DNA of 64,000 nt from Ignatzschineria sp. (GTDB taxonomy: Bacteria > Pseudomonadota > Gammaproteobacteria > Cardiobacteriales > Wohlfahrtiimonadaceae), in the NCBI GenBank assembly GCA_030150405.1, contig JASLFU010000006.1:1-64000 (forward strand). Reading direction: 5' to 3'. Below, in pieces: positions 41,922 through 53,028 of the stretch. A program made the position numbers and the translations under genes. The first letter of the stretch is position 1; each line of letters starts with the position of its first letter. The notes under the pieces were generated by a model. That model was not told where the DNA came from. It did not search any database and saw nothing but the letters and a program-made list of their open reading frames with translations.

Positions 41922-43178
41922 ATGAATTTAACAGAATTAAAACAGAAGTCAGCGCAAGAGCTGATTGAAATCGCAGAAGAGATGAATATTCAGGGCTCTA
42001 TGCGTGCTAAAAAACATGACCTTATCTTCTCTATCCTTCAGGCGCAGGCTGAAAAGGGAGAGGAGATTATGGGTGATGGGGTGCTTGAGGTTTTAAATGA
42101 TGGCTATGGTTTCTTAAGAGGAGTAGATAGCTCCTTTTTAGCAGGGCCTGATGATGTTTATATTAGCCCCTCTCAGATTCGCCGCTTTAATCTGCGTACC
42201 GGGGATACCGTTTTAGGAAAGATTCGCCCCCCTAAAGATAATGAGAAATATTTTGCTCTCGTTAAGATTAAAGAGATTAACTACGAGCCTATTGAAAATA
42301 GTCGTCGGAAAATTGCGTTTGAAAACTTAACCCCTATCCATCCTGATGAGCCTCTTAAGATGGAGTTAGGGAATGGATCGAGCGAAGATATCACTGCGCG
42401 TTTAATCGATATTGTCGCTCCCATCGGAAAAGGGCAACGAAGCATGATTGTGGCTCCCCCGAAAGCGGGTAAAACCATTATGATGCAAAATATTGCTCAA
42501 TCGATTGCGATTAATCATCCTGAAGCTTACCTGATGGTTCTGCTTATTGATGAGCGCCCGGAAGAGGTAACAGAGATGCAGCGCTTAGTGAAAGGGGATG
42601 TGGTGGCTTCAACCTTTGATGAACCTGCTATTCGTCACGTACAAGTGGCAGAGATGGTGATTGAAAAAGCTCGTCGCCTAGTGGAGCATGGTCGAGATGT
42701 GGTGATTCTCCTTGACTCTATGACCCGTTTAGCTCGGGCGTATAACACTGTTGTGCCTTCATCGGGTAAGGTTTTATCGGGCGGAGTGGATGCTAATGCC
42801 CTTCATCGACCTAAGCGTTTCTTTGGTGCGGCGCGTAATATTGAATATGGGGGCAGCTTAACGATTATTGCAACAGCGATGGTGGATACTGGCTCGAAGA
42901 TGGATGAGGTGATCTTTGAAGAGTTTAAGGGAACGGGTAACTCCGAAATCCAGCTTGATCGCCGTATTGCGGAGAAACGTGTTTTCCCGGCGATCAATGT
43001 TAATCGTTCGGGGACTCGCCGCGAAGAGCTCTTGATGGATCCTGATGAATTACAGAAGATTTGGATTTTACGCAAAGTTCTTCATTCAATGGATGAAGTG
43101 GAGGCGATGGAGATGATGCTCGAGCGTATGAAAGAGAGTAAAACCAACGCCGAATTCTTTGAGATGATGAAAGGCTAA
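41922..43178 (+). CDS. rho: transcription termination factor Rho
   Basis: 418 residues, standard gammaproteobacterial length. The hexameric RNA helicase ends transcription at C-rich, untranslated [24 protein letters not shown] is the typical start. The primary RNA-binding domain has GYGFLR and [19 protein letters not shown] near 67-97; Walker A is [16 protein letters not shown] near 178-193; Walker B and the Q/R loops follow in [18 protein letters not shown] and [26 protein letters not shown]. rpmE-type L31 follows, the same rho-rpmE neighbourhood as in many gammaproteobacteria. Confidence 0.97.
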   Translation: MNLTELKQKSAQELIEIAEEMNIQGSMRAKKHDLIFSILQAQAEKGEEIMGDGVLEVLNDGYGFLRGVDSSFLAGPDDVYISPSQIRRFNLRTGDTVLGKIRPPKDNEKYFALVKIKEINYEPIENSRRKIAFENLTPIHPDEPLKMELGNGSSEDITARLIDIVAPIGKGQRSMIVAPPKAGKTIMMQNIAQSIAINHPEAYLMVLLIDERPEEVTEMQRLVKGDVVASTFDEPAIRHVQVAEMVIEKARRLVEHGRDVVILLDSMTRLARAYNTVVPSSGKVLSGGVDANALHRPKRFFGAARNIEYGGSLTIIATAMVDTGSKMDEVIFEEFKGTGNSEIQLDRRIAEKRVFPAINVNRSGTRREELLMDPDELQKIWILRKVLHSMDEVEAMEMMLERMKESKTNAEFFEMMKG

Positions 43179-43312
43179 GGGTTGCAAAACTTGCGGGTTT
43201 TGAGTAAACTCCCTATCTTGATTATTTTTAAGTGCAGCTGTCTGAGATGTTGACGAACCTTTCAGGGCATTTAAAAGTAAACCGGTGAATACATTAATTA
43301 ATGGAAAAAATT

Positions 43313-43555
43313 ATGGCAAAAGATAATAACTTAAACTATCGCCCAGTCGTGTTCCAAGACGCATCGAGCGATTTCGCAATTTTAACCCGTTCAACCATTC
43401 AAACAAACGAAACTGTTAAATGGGAAGATGGGAATGAGTACCCCATGGTACGTGTAGATGTGACATCTGCATCACACCCCTTCTTTACAGGTCAACAGAA
43501 TATTCTTGACTCTGAAGGTCGTGTTGACCGCTTCCGTAAGAAGTACGGTCGTTAA
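43313..43555 (+). CDS. rpmE2: 50S ribosomal protein L31 type B
   Basis: About 80 residues. The form with [22 protein letters not shown] and [46 protein letters not shown] is L31 type B, which lacks the CxxC zinc-binding motifs of ordinary L31. In many bacteria type B is the zinc-starvation copy controlled by Zur. Here it occupies the position just after rho that ordinary rpmE often holds. I start at the ATG at 43313 (MAKDN), with GGA nine bases ahead, rather than the in-frame ATG at 43301. No Zur box was recognised. Confidence 0.93.
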   Translation: MAKDNNLNYRPVVFQDASSDFAILTRSTIQTNETVKWEDGNEYPMVRVDVTSASHPFFTGQQNILDSEGRVDRFRKKYGR

Positions 43556-43643
43556 TTTTTGCGATAAGTATGAGTTTAAAAGAGCATCTTTCAGAAATGA
43601 TCGATGCTTTTTTTTCGTCTAAAAAATAGAGAATAACCCCTAA

Positions 43644-44696
43644 ATGTTAAAAAAGATTATTCAGAAAACTCTTTTCAAATTCGATCCTGAGGTGGCTCAT
43701 AATCTCTCTTTTAAAGCGATAAAATTGCTTGATCGATGTCCAACTCTCCGTAAAGTATTGCTCGCGGAGAAGAGAAGTCTATCGAATGATCCCCGTTTAG
43801 AGCGAGAGGTTTTTGGGCTTAAATTTAAACATCCTGTGGGATTAGCGGCAGGTTTTGATAAGGATGCCAAGCTCTTTAATGAATTGGGGAATTTAGGCTT
43901 TGCGTTTGTCGAGATCGGCACAGTAACCCCTAAAGCACAGCCAGGGAATCCCAAAAAGCGTCTCTTTCGTCTTGAAGAGGATGAAGCGATTATTAACCGT
44001 ATGGGATTTAATAATGATGGAGTTGAAGCAGCGAAAAAGCGCTTAATAGAGGGGCGGGGAAAGGTTCCTGGATTAATTATTGGGGGGAATATTGGGAAGA
44101 ATAAATCGACATCTAATGATCGGGCGCTAGAGGATTATCTGATCGCATTTAATGCTCTTTTTGAGGTGGTGGATTATTTTGTGATTAATGTAAGCTCGCC
44201 TAATACCCCTAATTTGCGAGCTCTACAAGATCGTGAGCCATTGCTCCATCTTCTTACAGAATTGCAGCGAGAAAATTTGGCTAAAACCAGTCCCAAACCG
44301 ATCCTATTAAAGATTGCGCCCGATCTAAATGAGGGCCAATTACGCGATATTATCGCCATTATAGAGGAGTCTGGTATCGCTGGGGTTATTGCGACTAATA
44401 CAACGCTCGATCGAGACAACTTACGTTCAAAGCATCAGGGGGAAGCTGGGGGCTTAAGTGGTAAGCCATTAACGCAAAAATCGTTAGAGGTTATTCGCTT
44501 TTTGCATCGAGAGAGTGGGGGAGCTTTTCCCATTATTGCGGTGGGGGGGATCCATTCTGCTGAGGATGCTTTAGCAAAATTAGAGGCGGGCGCATCCTTA
44601 TTACAACTCTATACCGGCTTCATTTATGAGGGGCCGGAATTAATCGAAAAGATCAATCGAGCCCTTTTAAGTACGCAAAATTTGCGGGAAGATTAA
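43644..44696 (+). CDS. pyrD: dihydroorotate dehydrogenase, quinone-dependent (class 2)
   Basis: 350 residues. It oxidises dihydroorotate to orotate on the inner membrane and passes electrons to quinone. The N-terminal helical extension ([25 protein letters not shown]) marks class 2, which docks to the membrane. Motifs: [23 protein letters not shown] near 54-76, [25 protein letters not shown] near 178-197 with the catalytic Ser region, LLKIAPDL and the closing FMN site [15 protein letters not shown]. Alone between rpmE2 and gltA, 88 bases after the former. Confidence 0.95.
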   Translation: MLKKIIQKTLFKFDPEVAHNLSFKAIKLLDRCPTLRKVLLAEKRSLSNDPRLEREVFGLKFKHPVGLAAGFDKDAKLFNELGNLGFAFVEIGTVTPKAQPGNPKKRLFRLEEDEAIINRMGFNNDGVEAAKKRLIEGRGKVPGLIIGGNIGKNKSTSNDRALEDYLIAFNALFEVVDYFVINVSSPNTPNLRALQDREPLLHLLTELQRENLAKTSPKPILLKIAPDLNEGQLRDIIAIIEESGIAGVIATNTTLDRDNLRSKHQGEAGGLSGKPLTQKSLEVIRFLHRESGGAFPIIAVGGIHSAEDALAKLEAGASLLQLYTGFIYEGPELIEKINRALLSTQNLRED

Positions 44697-44838
44697 TCTT
44701 GCAAAATATTAGTAATTTGCGGTACATGTTTATATACTACAATGAATCAAAATATTAAATTTAAGGTAATTTAATTTTTTAAAATTGACTTTTGTGATCC
44801 CCTAAAAGGGTTAAGCAGAAGACGTCAGGAGGATTAAA

Positions 44839-46113
44839 ATGACTAAAGATACAGTCACACTAATTAATAACCGCACCGGCGAAAAAGCCGATCTCCCCAT
44901 TCTTGATTCAGTCTACGGAAATTCAGTAATTGATATTGCAAAACTGAACAATGAGATGTCGATGTTCAGCTACGATCCCGGTTATGTTTCCACCGCCAGC
45001 TGTGAGAGTGCGATCACCTATCTTGATGGTGAAAAGGGCGAACTTCTCTATCGGGGTTATCCTATTGAGCAGTTAGCAGAGAAGAAAGATTATCTCGATG
45101 TTGCCTATCTCTTATGGAATGGTGAACTTCCTGATGAAGCGCAATCTAAAGAGTTTAAAGAGATCATCATGACTCACTCATTAATGCATGAGAACATGAA
45201 AGATTTCCTTGGTGGTTTCCGTTATGACTCCCATCCTATGGCGATGTTAACAGGTGCGGTAGCCTCTATGGCGGGCTTCTATCACGATAAGATGAATATC
45301 TTCGATCCTGAGCATCGTATGATCATCGCTCACCGCTTAATCTCTAAGATGCCCACGATTGCAGCAGCATGTTATAAGCATGGTAAAGGGCAGCCTTTCC
45401 GTTATCCCCGTAATGATCTTAGCTATGCGGGTAACTTCTTGCAGATGATGTTCTCAACACCATGTGCTGATTATGAAGTTGACCCTGTGGCAGAAAAAGC
45501 GATCGATGTTCTCTTTACTCTCCACGCAGACCACGAGCAGAACGCTTCAACCTCAACGGTACGTTTAGCTGGTTCTTCCGGTGCAGATCCCTTTACCGCA
45601 ATTGCTTCAGGTATTGCCTCGCTCTGGGGACCTTCACATGGTGGAGCAAACGAAGCGGTATTGGTTATGCTTGAAGAGATTGGTGATGTTAGCAATATTG
45701 ATAAATATATCGCTAAAGCTAAAGATCGTAATGATCCATTCCGTCTTATGGGCTTTGGTCACCGTGTTTATAAGAACTTCGACCCCCGTGCGCGTATTAT
45801 TAAAGGCATTGCGGCAGATGTTCTTGCGAAATATGGGGATGATCCATTAATGGAGATCGCAATGAAGCTTGAAGAGATTGCACTGAATGATGAGTACTTT
45901 ATCGAGCGCAAACTCTATCCGAACGTGGACTTCTACTCCGGTATTATCTATAAAGCATTAGGTATTCCTGTAGAGATGTTTACGCCGATGTTCGCCATTG
46001 CACGTACAAGTGGATGGATTAGCCACTGGGCGGAGATGATTTCAGATCCGAAGATGAAGATCGGTCGTCCACGTCAACGTTATATCGGTCCTAAGGTTCG
46101 TGACGTTAAGTAG
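44839..46113 (+). CDS. gltA: citrate synthase (type I)
   Basis: 424 residues, like the hexameric type I enzyme of gammaproteobacteria. It condenses oxaloacetate with acetyl-CoA. The N-terminal domain of about 50 residues (allosteric NADH-binding part in this class) precedes the core with [29 protein letters not shown] near 54-82. Active-site blocks: [20 protein letters not shown] near 229-248, [15 protein letters not shown] near 260-275 and [15 protein letters not shown] near 305-319, with the catalytic His and Asp in the core. AGGAGGATTAAA precedes the ATG. A 11-bp hairpin separates it from eno. Confidence 0.96.
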   Translation: MTKDTVTLINNRTGEKADLPILDSVYGNSVIDIAKLNNEMSMFSYDPGYVSTASCESAITYLDGEKGELLYRGYPIEQLAEKKDYLDVAYLLWNGELPDEAQSKEFKEIIMTHSLMHENMKDFLGGFRYDSHPMAMLTGAVASMAGFYHDKMNIFDPEHRMIIAHRLISKMPTIAAACYKHGKGQPFRYPRNDLSYAGNFLQMMFSTPCADYEVDPVAEKAIDVLFTLHADHEQNASTSTVRLAGSSGADPFTAIASGIASLWGPSHGGANEAVLVMLEEIGDVSNIDKYIAKAKDRNDPFRLMGFGHRVYKNFDPRARIIKGIAADVLAKYGDDPLMEIAMKLEEIALNDEYFIERKLYPNVDFYSGIIYKALGIPVEMFTPMFAIARTSGWISHWAEMISDPKMKIGRPRQRYIGPKVRDVK

Positions 46114-46162
46114 TTAACGTTGAGACCTTGGTTGATATTTCAGTGGTAAAGATAAATAATAA

Positions 46163-46194
46163 GATGGCGCAGCAATAGCTGCGCCATCTGCATT
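46163..46194 (+). terminator. terminator-like hairpin between gltA and eno
   Basis: Perfect 11-bp arms GATGGCGCAGC (46163-46173) and GCTGCGCCATC (46178-46188) around AATA, followed by TGCATTTT. The T-tail is weak, so it might allow readthrough. Confidence 0.7.
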
Positions 46195-46198
46195 TTAG

Positions 46199-47506
<1,308 letters not shown>

Positions 47507-47549
47507 GCTCTAAATAGAATATTTTTAGATCTTATATCGATAAAAGTAT

Positions 47550-47594
47550 AGAGCGGTTTCGGGGGTGAAAATCTCTGGAATCGCTCTTTTTATA
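47550..47594 (+). terminator. terminator of eno
   Basis: AGAGCGGTTT / ..AATCGCTCT hairpin with a long loop, followed by TTTTT. Confidence 0.8.
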
Positions 47595-47615
47595 AGGCAT
47601 ATAAGTAAAATATAT

Positions 47616-47650
47616 TTGAATCAGGACTAATATGGTACTATATTAGTCCT
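47616..47650 (+). promoter_or_regulatory. promoter and palindromic operator of the suf operon
   Basis: Perfect 11-bp inverted repeat AGGACTAATAT (47623-47633) / ATATTAGTCCT (47640-47650). Inside it two IscR type-1-like 13-mers overlap: 47625-47637 (11 of 13 positions fit GACTRWWWYAGTC) and 47636-47648 (12 of 13). TTGAAT at 47616 and TATATT at 47639, 17 bases apart, form a promoter within the operator, so the Rrf2 protein encoded just downstream could repress its own operon. Confidence 0.65.
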
Positions 47651-47675
47651 ATATTTATTTTTAGAGAGTTATCCA

Positions 47676-48110
47676 TTGAGAATCACACGGGAAACAGATT
47701 ACGCAATTATCGTTTTAACGGAGCTGGCTGAGCGGGATAAAAAGCTTAGTGCCTCTGCGTTAGCGGAAAAGTGTGCGCTGAATCTTTCTCTTGTGAGCAA
47801 GGTGTTAAAACTTCTGGTAAAGGCGGAGCTACTTCGTTCAACGCGGGGGGTTTATGGAGGTTATGAGCTTATTAAATCACCTGAAGAGGTTACTCTTTTA
47901 GATGTGATTGTCGCTATTGAAGGCCCTGTAGCTGTAAATGCCTGTAATGATGAAGATAACCCCTGCGATAAAGCGGCAGATTGTACGCTTGCCCCCCATT
48001 GGCGGGTGATTAATCAGAAGATCTACCGGAGTTTTGCAGAAGTGACGTTGCAATCTCTGTTAGAAGCGCCGGGGAAACTAAAGCATCAATTTAATCTCAA
48101 TACTCCCTAA
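47676..48110 (+). CDS. Rrf2-family Fe-S regulator of the suf operon
   Basis: 144 residues, start codon TTG at 47676 with AGAGAG seven bases before it. The winged HTH reads ITRETDYAIIVLTELAERDKKLSASALAEKCALNLSLVSKVLKLLVKAELL, and TRGVYGGYELIKSPEEVTLLDVIVAIEGP is the Rrf2 core. The cluster-binding part is CNDEDNPCDKAADCTLAPHW (Cys at about 94, 101 and 107, plus His): C-x6-C-x5-C, one residue longer than in E. coli IscR. It is of the SUF regulator kind found before sufBCDS in xanthomonads and relatives. It likely senses cluster status and represses the operon through the palindrome upstream. Confidence 0.9.
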   Translation: MRITRETDYAIIVLTELAERDKKLSASALAEKCALNLSLVSKVLKLLVKAELLRSTRGVYGGYELIKSPEEVTLLDVIVAIEGPVAVNACNDEDNPCDKAADCTLAPHWRVINQKIYRSFAEVTLQSLLEAPGKLKHQFNLNTP

Positions 48111-48177
48111 AGAGAATTTCCAGTTTTATACAGATACTTATAAACAGACCGATTCCCTTACAAGATAAGTGATTACT

Positions 48178-49635
48178 ATGACAGCAGAAATCAGTGAAAA
48201 AGAGAGAATAGAACAGCTTGCAAGTGAAGAGTATAAGTTCGGTTTCGTAACCGATATTGAACAAGAGACTCTTCCCCCAGGCTTAGATGAAGATGTTATT
48301 CGTCATATCTCTAAAATTAAGAATGAGCCCCAGTGGCTTCTCGATTATCGCCTAAAAGCGTATGCCGCTTGGCTTGAGATGGAAGAACCCGATTGGGCTT
48401 ACCTTCAGATCGATCCTATCGATTATCAAGCGATCTCTTACTACTCAGCTCCAAAATCGATGGCTGATGGTCCTAAAAGTTTAGATGAGGTGGATCCAGA
48501 GCTCCTCTACACTTATGAGCGTTTAGGTATTCCACTTGAAGAGCAGAAGGTTTTAGCCGGCGTTGCGGTAGATGCGGTATTCGACTCCGTTTCTGTAGCC
48601 ACAAGTTATAAAGAGCGTTTACTTGAGCAGGGCATCATCTTCTGTTCGTTTAGTGAAGCAGTTCAAGAGTATCCTGAGCTTGTAAAAGAGTATCTCGGGA
48701 CGGTAGTTCCTCACGATGATAACTATTTTGCAGCCCTTAACGCAGCGGTATTTACAGATGGTTCATTTGTCTATATCCCGAAAGGTACACGTTGCCCGAT
48801 GGAGCTCTCCACCTATTTCCGTATTAACGCCTCAAATACAGGGCAGTTTGAGCGGACCTTAATTATCGCTGAAGATGAGAGCTATGTCTCTTACTTAGAA
48901 GGATGTACAGCCCCTCAGCGTGATGAAAATCAGCTCCACGCAGCTGTGGTTGAGTTGGTGGCAAAAGAGAAAGCCTTTATTAAATACTCCACTGTACAGA
49001 ACTGGTATCCCGGTGATGAGAATGGTGAAGGGGGAATCTATAACTTCGTAACTAAGCGAGGTTTATGTGAAGGTTTCCAATCTAAAATCTCCTGGACACA
49101 GGTTGAGACCGGCTCTTCAATTACCTGGAAATATCCAAGCTGCGTTCTAAAAGGGGATGAATCTGTGGGTGAGTTCTACTCTGTAGCTCTGGTGAAAGAT
49201 CGCCAGCAAGCAGACACCGGAACGAAGATGATCCACTTAGGTAAGAATACAAAATCCACGATTATCTCTAAAGGAATCTCCGCAGGGCATTCTGAGAACT
49301 CATACCGTGGTTTAGTTCGTATTGGGCCTAACGCAACAGGGGCACACAACTATTCACAATGTGACTCTCTGTTAATGGGTGATAAGTGCGGTGCACACAC
49401 CTTCCCTTATATTGATGTGCGTAACTCAAGCTCGGTGGTAGAGCATGAAGCTTCCACCTCTAAGATCTCAGAAGAGCAGCTCTTCTACTGTCAGCAGCGA
49501 GGACTTTCAGAAGATGATGCGATTAACCTTATTGTTAATGGTTACTGTAAAGAGATTTTTGATGAGTTACCGATGGAGTTTGCGGTTGAAGCACAGAAAT
49601 TAATCGAGCTCCGTTTAGAGGGTAGCGTAGGCTAA
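48178..49635 (+). CDS. sufB: Fe-S cluster assembly scaffold SufB
   Basis: About 485 residues. SufB is the scaffold on which Fe-S clusters form with SufC and SufD. Highly conserved blocks: KYGFVTD-type start ([28 protein letters not shown]), FFAALN-like [24 protein letters not shown] near 180-205, [20 protein letters not shown] near 240, [40 protein letters not shown] near 360-405 with the cluster-forming Cys, and [27 protein letters not shown] choose the ATG at 48178; a GTG at 48169 is in frame. 67 bases after the regulator, 83 before sufC. Confidence 0.95.
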   Translation: MTAEISEKERIEQLASEEYKFGFVTDIEQETLPPGLDEDVIRHISKIKNEPQWLLDYRLKAYAAWLEMEEPDWAYLQIDPIDYQAISYYSAPKSMADGPKSLDEVDPELLYTYERLGIPLEEQKVLAGVAVDAVFDSVSVATSYKERLLEQGIIFCSFSEAVQEYPELVKEYLGTVVPHDDNYFAALNAAVFTDGSFVYIPKGTRCPMELSTYFRINASNTGQFERTLIIAEDESYVSYLEGCTAPQRDENQLHAAVVELVAKEKAFIKYSTVQNWYPGDENGEGGIYNFVTKRGLCEGFQSKISWTQVETGSSITWKYPSCVLKGDESVGEFYSVALVKDRQQADTGTKMIHLGKNTKSTIISKGISAGHSENSYRGLVRIGPNATGAHNYSQCDSLLMGDKCGAHTFPYIDVRNSSSVVEHEASTSKISEEQLFYCQQRGLSEDDAINLIVNGYCKEIFDELPMEFAVEAQKLIELRLEGSVG

Positions 49636-49718
49636 GCCAATCAAATTTAGAGATTAATAGGGCGGTGTCAGTCTATTCCCGCCTTTACCAGATTCAATTT
49701 ATTTAGAGAATAAGAGAT

Positions 49719-50489
49719 ATGTTAAGCATTAAAGATTTACATGTAGAAGTAGATGGTAACGAGATTCTTAAAGGGGTAACACTTGAGCTTGAAGCGGGCA
49801 AAGTGCATGCAATTATGGGGCCAAACGGCTCTGGTAAAAGTACCCTAGCTAACGTTATTGTCGGGATGGATGATTACGAGATCACAAAGGGAGATATCCT
49901 TTTTGAAGGTAAGAGTATTTTAGAGATGGATCCCGATGAGCGTGCTCAGCTCGGTATCTTCTTAGGTTTCCAATATCCAGCAGAGCTTCCAGGCGTAAAT
50001 AACCATTACTTTTTACGTAGTGCATTGAACTCTATTCGCCGCTCACGGGGTGAAGAAGAGATGGATGCTCTTGAATTCTATGAGCTTCTTCAAGAGAAGA
50101 TGAAGACCGTTAAGATGGATCCCTCCTTCTTAAAACGCGCTGTGAATGATGGTTTCTCTGGTGGTGAGAAGAAGCGTAATGAGATTTTACAGATGTTAGT
50201 ACTTGAACCTAAATTTGCGGTACTTGATGAGACAGACTCAGGTTTAGATATCGATGCGCTTCGAGTGATCTCAGAAGGGATTAATACACTTCGTGATGAG
50301 AATCGTGGATTCCTCTTAATCACTCACTATCAGCGTCTTTTAAACTATGTACAGCCGGATATGGTTCATGTGATGACCGACGGTAAGATCGTAAAATCAG
50401 GTGGTAAAGAGTTAGCATTAGAGCTCGAAAAAGATGGTTACGTTGCATACCGCGGTGAGAACGCAGGTGGCACACGAGTGAATCAATAA
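49719..50489 (+). CDS. sufC: Fe-S cluster assembly ATPase SufC
   Basis: 256 residues. SufC is the ABC-type ATPase of the SufBCD scaffold. Walker A is [17 protein letters not shown] near 34-50; the signature is [17 protein letters not shown] near 146-162, a SufC-specific form with GGEKKRNE; Walker B is [17 protein letters not shown] near 168-184. It is separated from sufD by 9 bases. AAAGAGAT-type ribosome site before the ATG is weak (AGAGAATAAGAG). Typical SufC length, nothing unusual. Confidence 0.96.
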   Translation: MLSIKDLHVEVDGNEILKGVTLELEAGKVHAIMGPNGSGKSTLANVIVGMDDYEITKGDILFEGKSILEMDPDERAQLGIFLGFQYPAELPGVNNHYFLRSALNSIRRSRGEEEMDALEFYELLQEKMKTVKMDPSFLKRAVNDGFSGGEKKRNEILQMLVLEPKFAVLDETDSGLDIDALRVISEGINTLRDENRGFLLITHYQRLLNYVQPDMVHVMTDGKIVKSGGKELALELEKDGYVAYRGENAGGTRVNQ

Positions 50490-50498
50490 GGAGAAGCA

Positions 50499-51581
50499 AT
50501 GCTCACAAAATTTAAAGAAAATCAGCGTAAAGAACGCTGGAAAGATACCCCCTTTCGCAAGCTACTCTCTGTAGAGTGGCAAGCACCGGCGGTTACCGAG
50601 AGCGCAGCACCCATTAATGAGACACTCCCTGAAAATGCAGTGATCTTGCCGATTTTTAATGGCGTAGTTAATGCACGCTGGATTAGTGATCTACAGCTTC
50701 CCGAGGGGCTTCTTGTGCGCGCCGAGGGGCATCAGCTCGATCTACATTTAGTTGAGGGTGCGGAGCTTTCCCGCCCGGTGGTTATCTATCACTACTCAGA
50801 AGCAGGAGATGCACCTATTCAAGTCTCTGCTAAGATCAGCTTAAAAGCAGATGCCGGCAGTAAGGGGTCCTTCTTGATGCATGAAACAGGCAAGGGGAAA
50901 TACCTCAATACAGCCAAAGTGAATGTAGAGATCGCTAAGAGTGCCCATATTGAGTGGATTCGTTCGGCTGAGAATGATATGGCCGCTTCGACTGTGCTCG
51001 ACTTTACCTCTCAGCAGCAAGAAGAGAGTGCCTTTCATTATGTTAGTTACCAAGCAAGTGGCGATTTAAGCCGTTCAGATGTGGCGATTCGTATGGAAGG
51101 GGAAGATGCCTATGGCCAATTTTATGCTTTAAATATTGGTGAAGAGCGTCAGCACATCGCGCATGTGATCGATATGGACCACGCTGTACCGAACTGTGAA
51201 AGTAATCAGCAGGTGAAGAATATCCTTAAAAACCGCGCTGAGTCTATCTTTGACGCACAGATCCATGTCTATAAAGATGCACAGAAGATCAATGCCGATC
51301 AGATGACTCGCTCTTTAATTTTAGATGATGGGGCACGGGCTTTAACGATTCCTCGTCTTCTTATCTATGCCGATGATGTGCGTTGTACACACGGAGCGAC
51401 TGTAGGATTTTTAGAGCCTGAACATATGTTCTATCTTCGCTCACGAGGAATTTCGGAAGCAGAAGCGCGAGCTATGTTGATGCGGGGTTACGGCGCTGAA
51501 ATTTTAGAAGGTGTAGAGAATCTCGCAATCCGTGAGTGGCTCATGCATCTTTTAGAGAAAGATATCGCCAAATTAGTTTAA
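50499..51581 (+). CDS. sufD: Fe-S cluster assembly protein SufD
   Basis: 360 residues. SufD is the second scaffold subunit, needed for iron entry. The first 170 residues are poorly conserved, as usual, with long beta strands. The C-terminal part has the SufB/D beta-helix signatures: IDMDHAVPNCESNQQVKNILKNRAESIFDAQIHVYKDAQKINADQMTRSLILDDGARALTIPRLLIYADDVRCTHGATVG near 215-295, then FYLRSRGISEAEARAMLMRGYGAEIL. It follows sufC after 9 bases with AAGGAG, and sufS begins 13 bases after its stop. Divergence at the N-terminus makes its start less certain than its identity. Confidence 0.94.
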   Translation: MLTKFKENQRKERWKDTPFRKLLSVEWQAPAVTESAAPINETLPENAVILPIFNGVVNARWISDLQLPEGLLVRAEGHQLDLHLVEGAELSRPVVIYHYSEAGDAPIQVSAKISLKADAGSKGSFLMHETGKGKYLNTAKVNVEIAKSAHIEWIRSAENDMAASTVLDFTSQQQEESAFHYVSYQASGDLSRSDVAIRMEGEDAYGQFYALNIGEERQHIAHVIDMDHAVPNCESNQQVKNILKNRAESIFDAQIHVYKDAQKINADQMTRSLILDDGARALTIPRLLIYADDVRCTHGATVGFLEPEHMFYLRSRGISEAEARAMLMRGYGAEILEGVENLAIREWLMHLLEKDIAKLV

Positions 51582-51594
51582 TGGGAGAATAAAA

Positions 51595-52812
51595 ATGATA
51601 GCGTTACCCGAGATTCGTAAGCAATTTCCGATCTTTAAGCAGGAGGTCAACGGACATCCTGTGGCGTTTTTAGATACGGGAGCTTCGGCACAAAAACCGC
51701 AAGTGGTTATCGATGCAGAGCGAGCAGTTTATGAAGAGTATTACGCCAATATTCATCGGGGCGTTTATCATTTTAGTGAGAAATCTACCGCCGAGTATGA
51801 AAAAGTGCGCGATATTGTGCGCGATTTTATTAAGGCGGAAGATTCTCGAGAAATTATCTTCACAAAAGGCACTACAGAGAGCATCAATCTCGTGGCCGAA
51901 AGTTATGGGCGAAGCAATCTTAAGGCAGGGGATAAGGTGATTATCTCCACTATGGAGCATCACGCCAATATTGTTCCTTGGCAGATGGTCTGTAATGCCA
52001 CAGGGGCTGAACTTTTAGTGATCCCGATTAACGATGAAGGTGAGCTTCTTTACGATGAGTACGAAAAGATGCTCGATGATTCCGTTAAGATCGTAGCGGT
52101 AACTCAAGTCTCTAACGTTTTAGGGACGATAAATGATATTGAGCGGATCATTACTAAAGCCCATGAAGTCGGGGCAAAAGTGCTGATCGATGGGGCTCAA
52201 GGTGCTGTGCATCAGCCTTTAGATGTGAAGGCCCTCAACGTGGATTTCTACACCTTTTCTGCCCATAAACTTTATGGCCCTTCTGGAGTGGGTGTGCTCT
52301 ATGGAAAACGAGAGCTTTTAGAGGCGATGCCGCCTTATCAAACAGGTGGGGATATGATTGATGTCGTCACCTTTGAGAAGACCACTTTTGCGCCTTTGCC
52401 AAATAAGTTTGAGGCAGGCACTCCTAATATTGCCGGGGTTATCGGCATGGGAGCGGCTCTAAAGTGGATCGAATCTGTTGGTTTTGAGACTATTATCGAG
52501 CATGAAGAAGCGCTCTTAAAATATGCCACAGAGCAGTTATCGATGATTCCTGAGCTTAGGATTATTGGAACTGCGGAGCGTAAGAGTGGGGTGATCTCTT
52601 TTGTAATTCAGGGGATTCATCCTCACGATATCGGCACACTTTTAGATCATGAAGGAGTTGCTATTCGTGTAGGGCATCATTGCGCTCAGCCTCTAATGCA
52701 ACGGATGAAAGTTCCCGCAACAGCAAGGATGTCGCTTGGCGTATACAACACCAGTGAAGAGATCGATCGTTTAGTGGCAGGTTTAAAGAAGATTATTGAT
52801 CTTTTTGCTTAA
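51595..52812 (+). CDS. sufS: cysteine desulfurase SufS
   Basis: 405 residues, PLP-dependent class V aminotransferase fold. It removes sulfur from cysteine to supply Suf scaffolds. FLDTGASAQKPQVVIDA near 25, NIHRGVYHFSEKSTAEYE near 52, FTKGTTESINLV near 89, HHANIVPWQ, VDGAQ-type LIDGAQGAVHQPLDV near 200, the PLP lysine in TFSAHKLYGPSGVGVLYG near 222, and the reactive Cys in RVGHHCAQPLMQRM near 360. The Cys loop is the short SufS type that needs SufE or SufU as sulfur acceptor, neither of which follows. Terminator 40 bases after the stop. Confidence 0.95.
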   Translation: MIALPEIRKQFPIFKQEVNGHPVAFLDTGASAQKPQVVIDAERAVYEEYYANIHRGVYHFSEKSTAEYEKVRDIVRDFIKAEDSREIIFTKGTTESINLVAESYGRSNLKAGDKVIISTMEHHANIVPWQMVCNATGAELLVIPINDEGELLYDEYEKMLDDSVKIVAVTQVSNVLGTINDIERIITKAHEVGAKVLIDGAQGAVHQPLDVKALNVDFYTFSAHKLYGPSGVGVLYGKRELLEAMPPYQTGGDMIDVVTFEKTTFAPLPNKFEAGTPNIAGVIGMGAALKWIESVGFETIIEHEEALLKYATEQLSMIPELRIIGTAERKSGVISFVIQGIHPHDIGTLLDHEGVAIRVGHHCAQPLMQRMKVPATARMSLGVYNTSEEIDRLVAGLKKIIDLFA

Positions 52813-52851
52813 AAATCGCATCTATTAACGTCAATTTCAAAGGTCAAAATG

Positions 52852-52882
52852 AGCCCCGCTTTTAAGTGGGGCTTTTTTAATA
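52852..52882 (+). terminator. terminator of the suf operon
   Basis: AGCCCCGC / GTGGGGCT stem (one wobble pair) with a TTTTAA loop, followed by TTTTTT. Confidence 0.9.
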
Positions 52883-53028
52883 GACGTTTTTTATAGGGTT
52901 GTGAGAAAACGCTTGATATCTCAAAGGATCACTTTTTTAGCGCCCAATTATGAGTATAATGAAATTTATCTCACTTAAAAAAATGATTATAAAAAGAGTC
53001 GATAACCATAGATAAAGTTGGAGGAATA

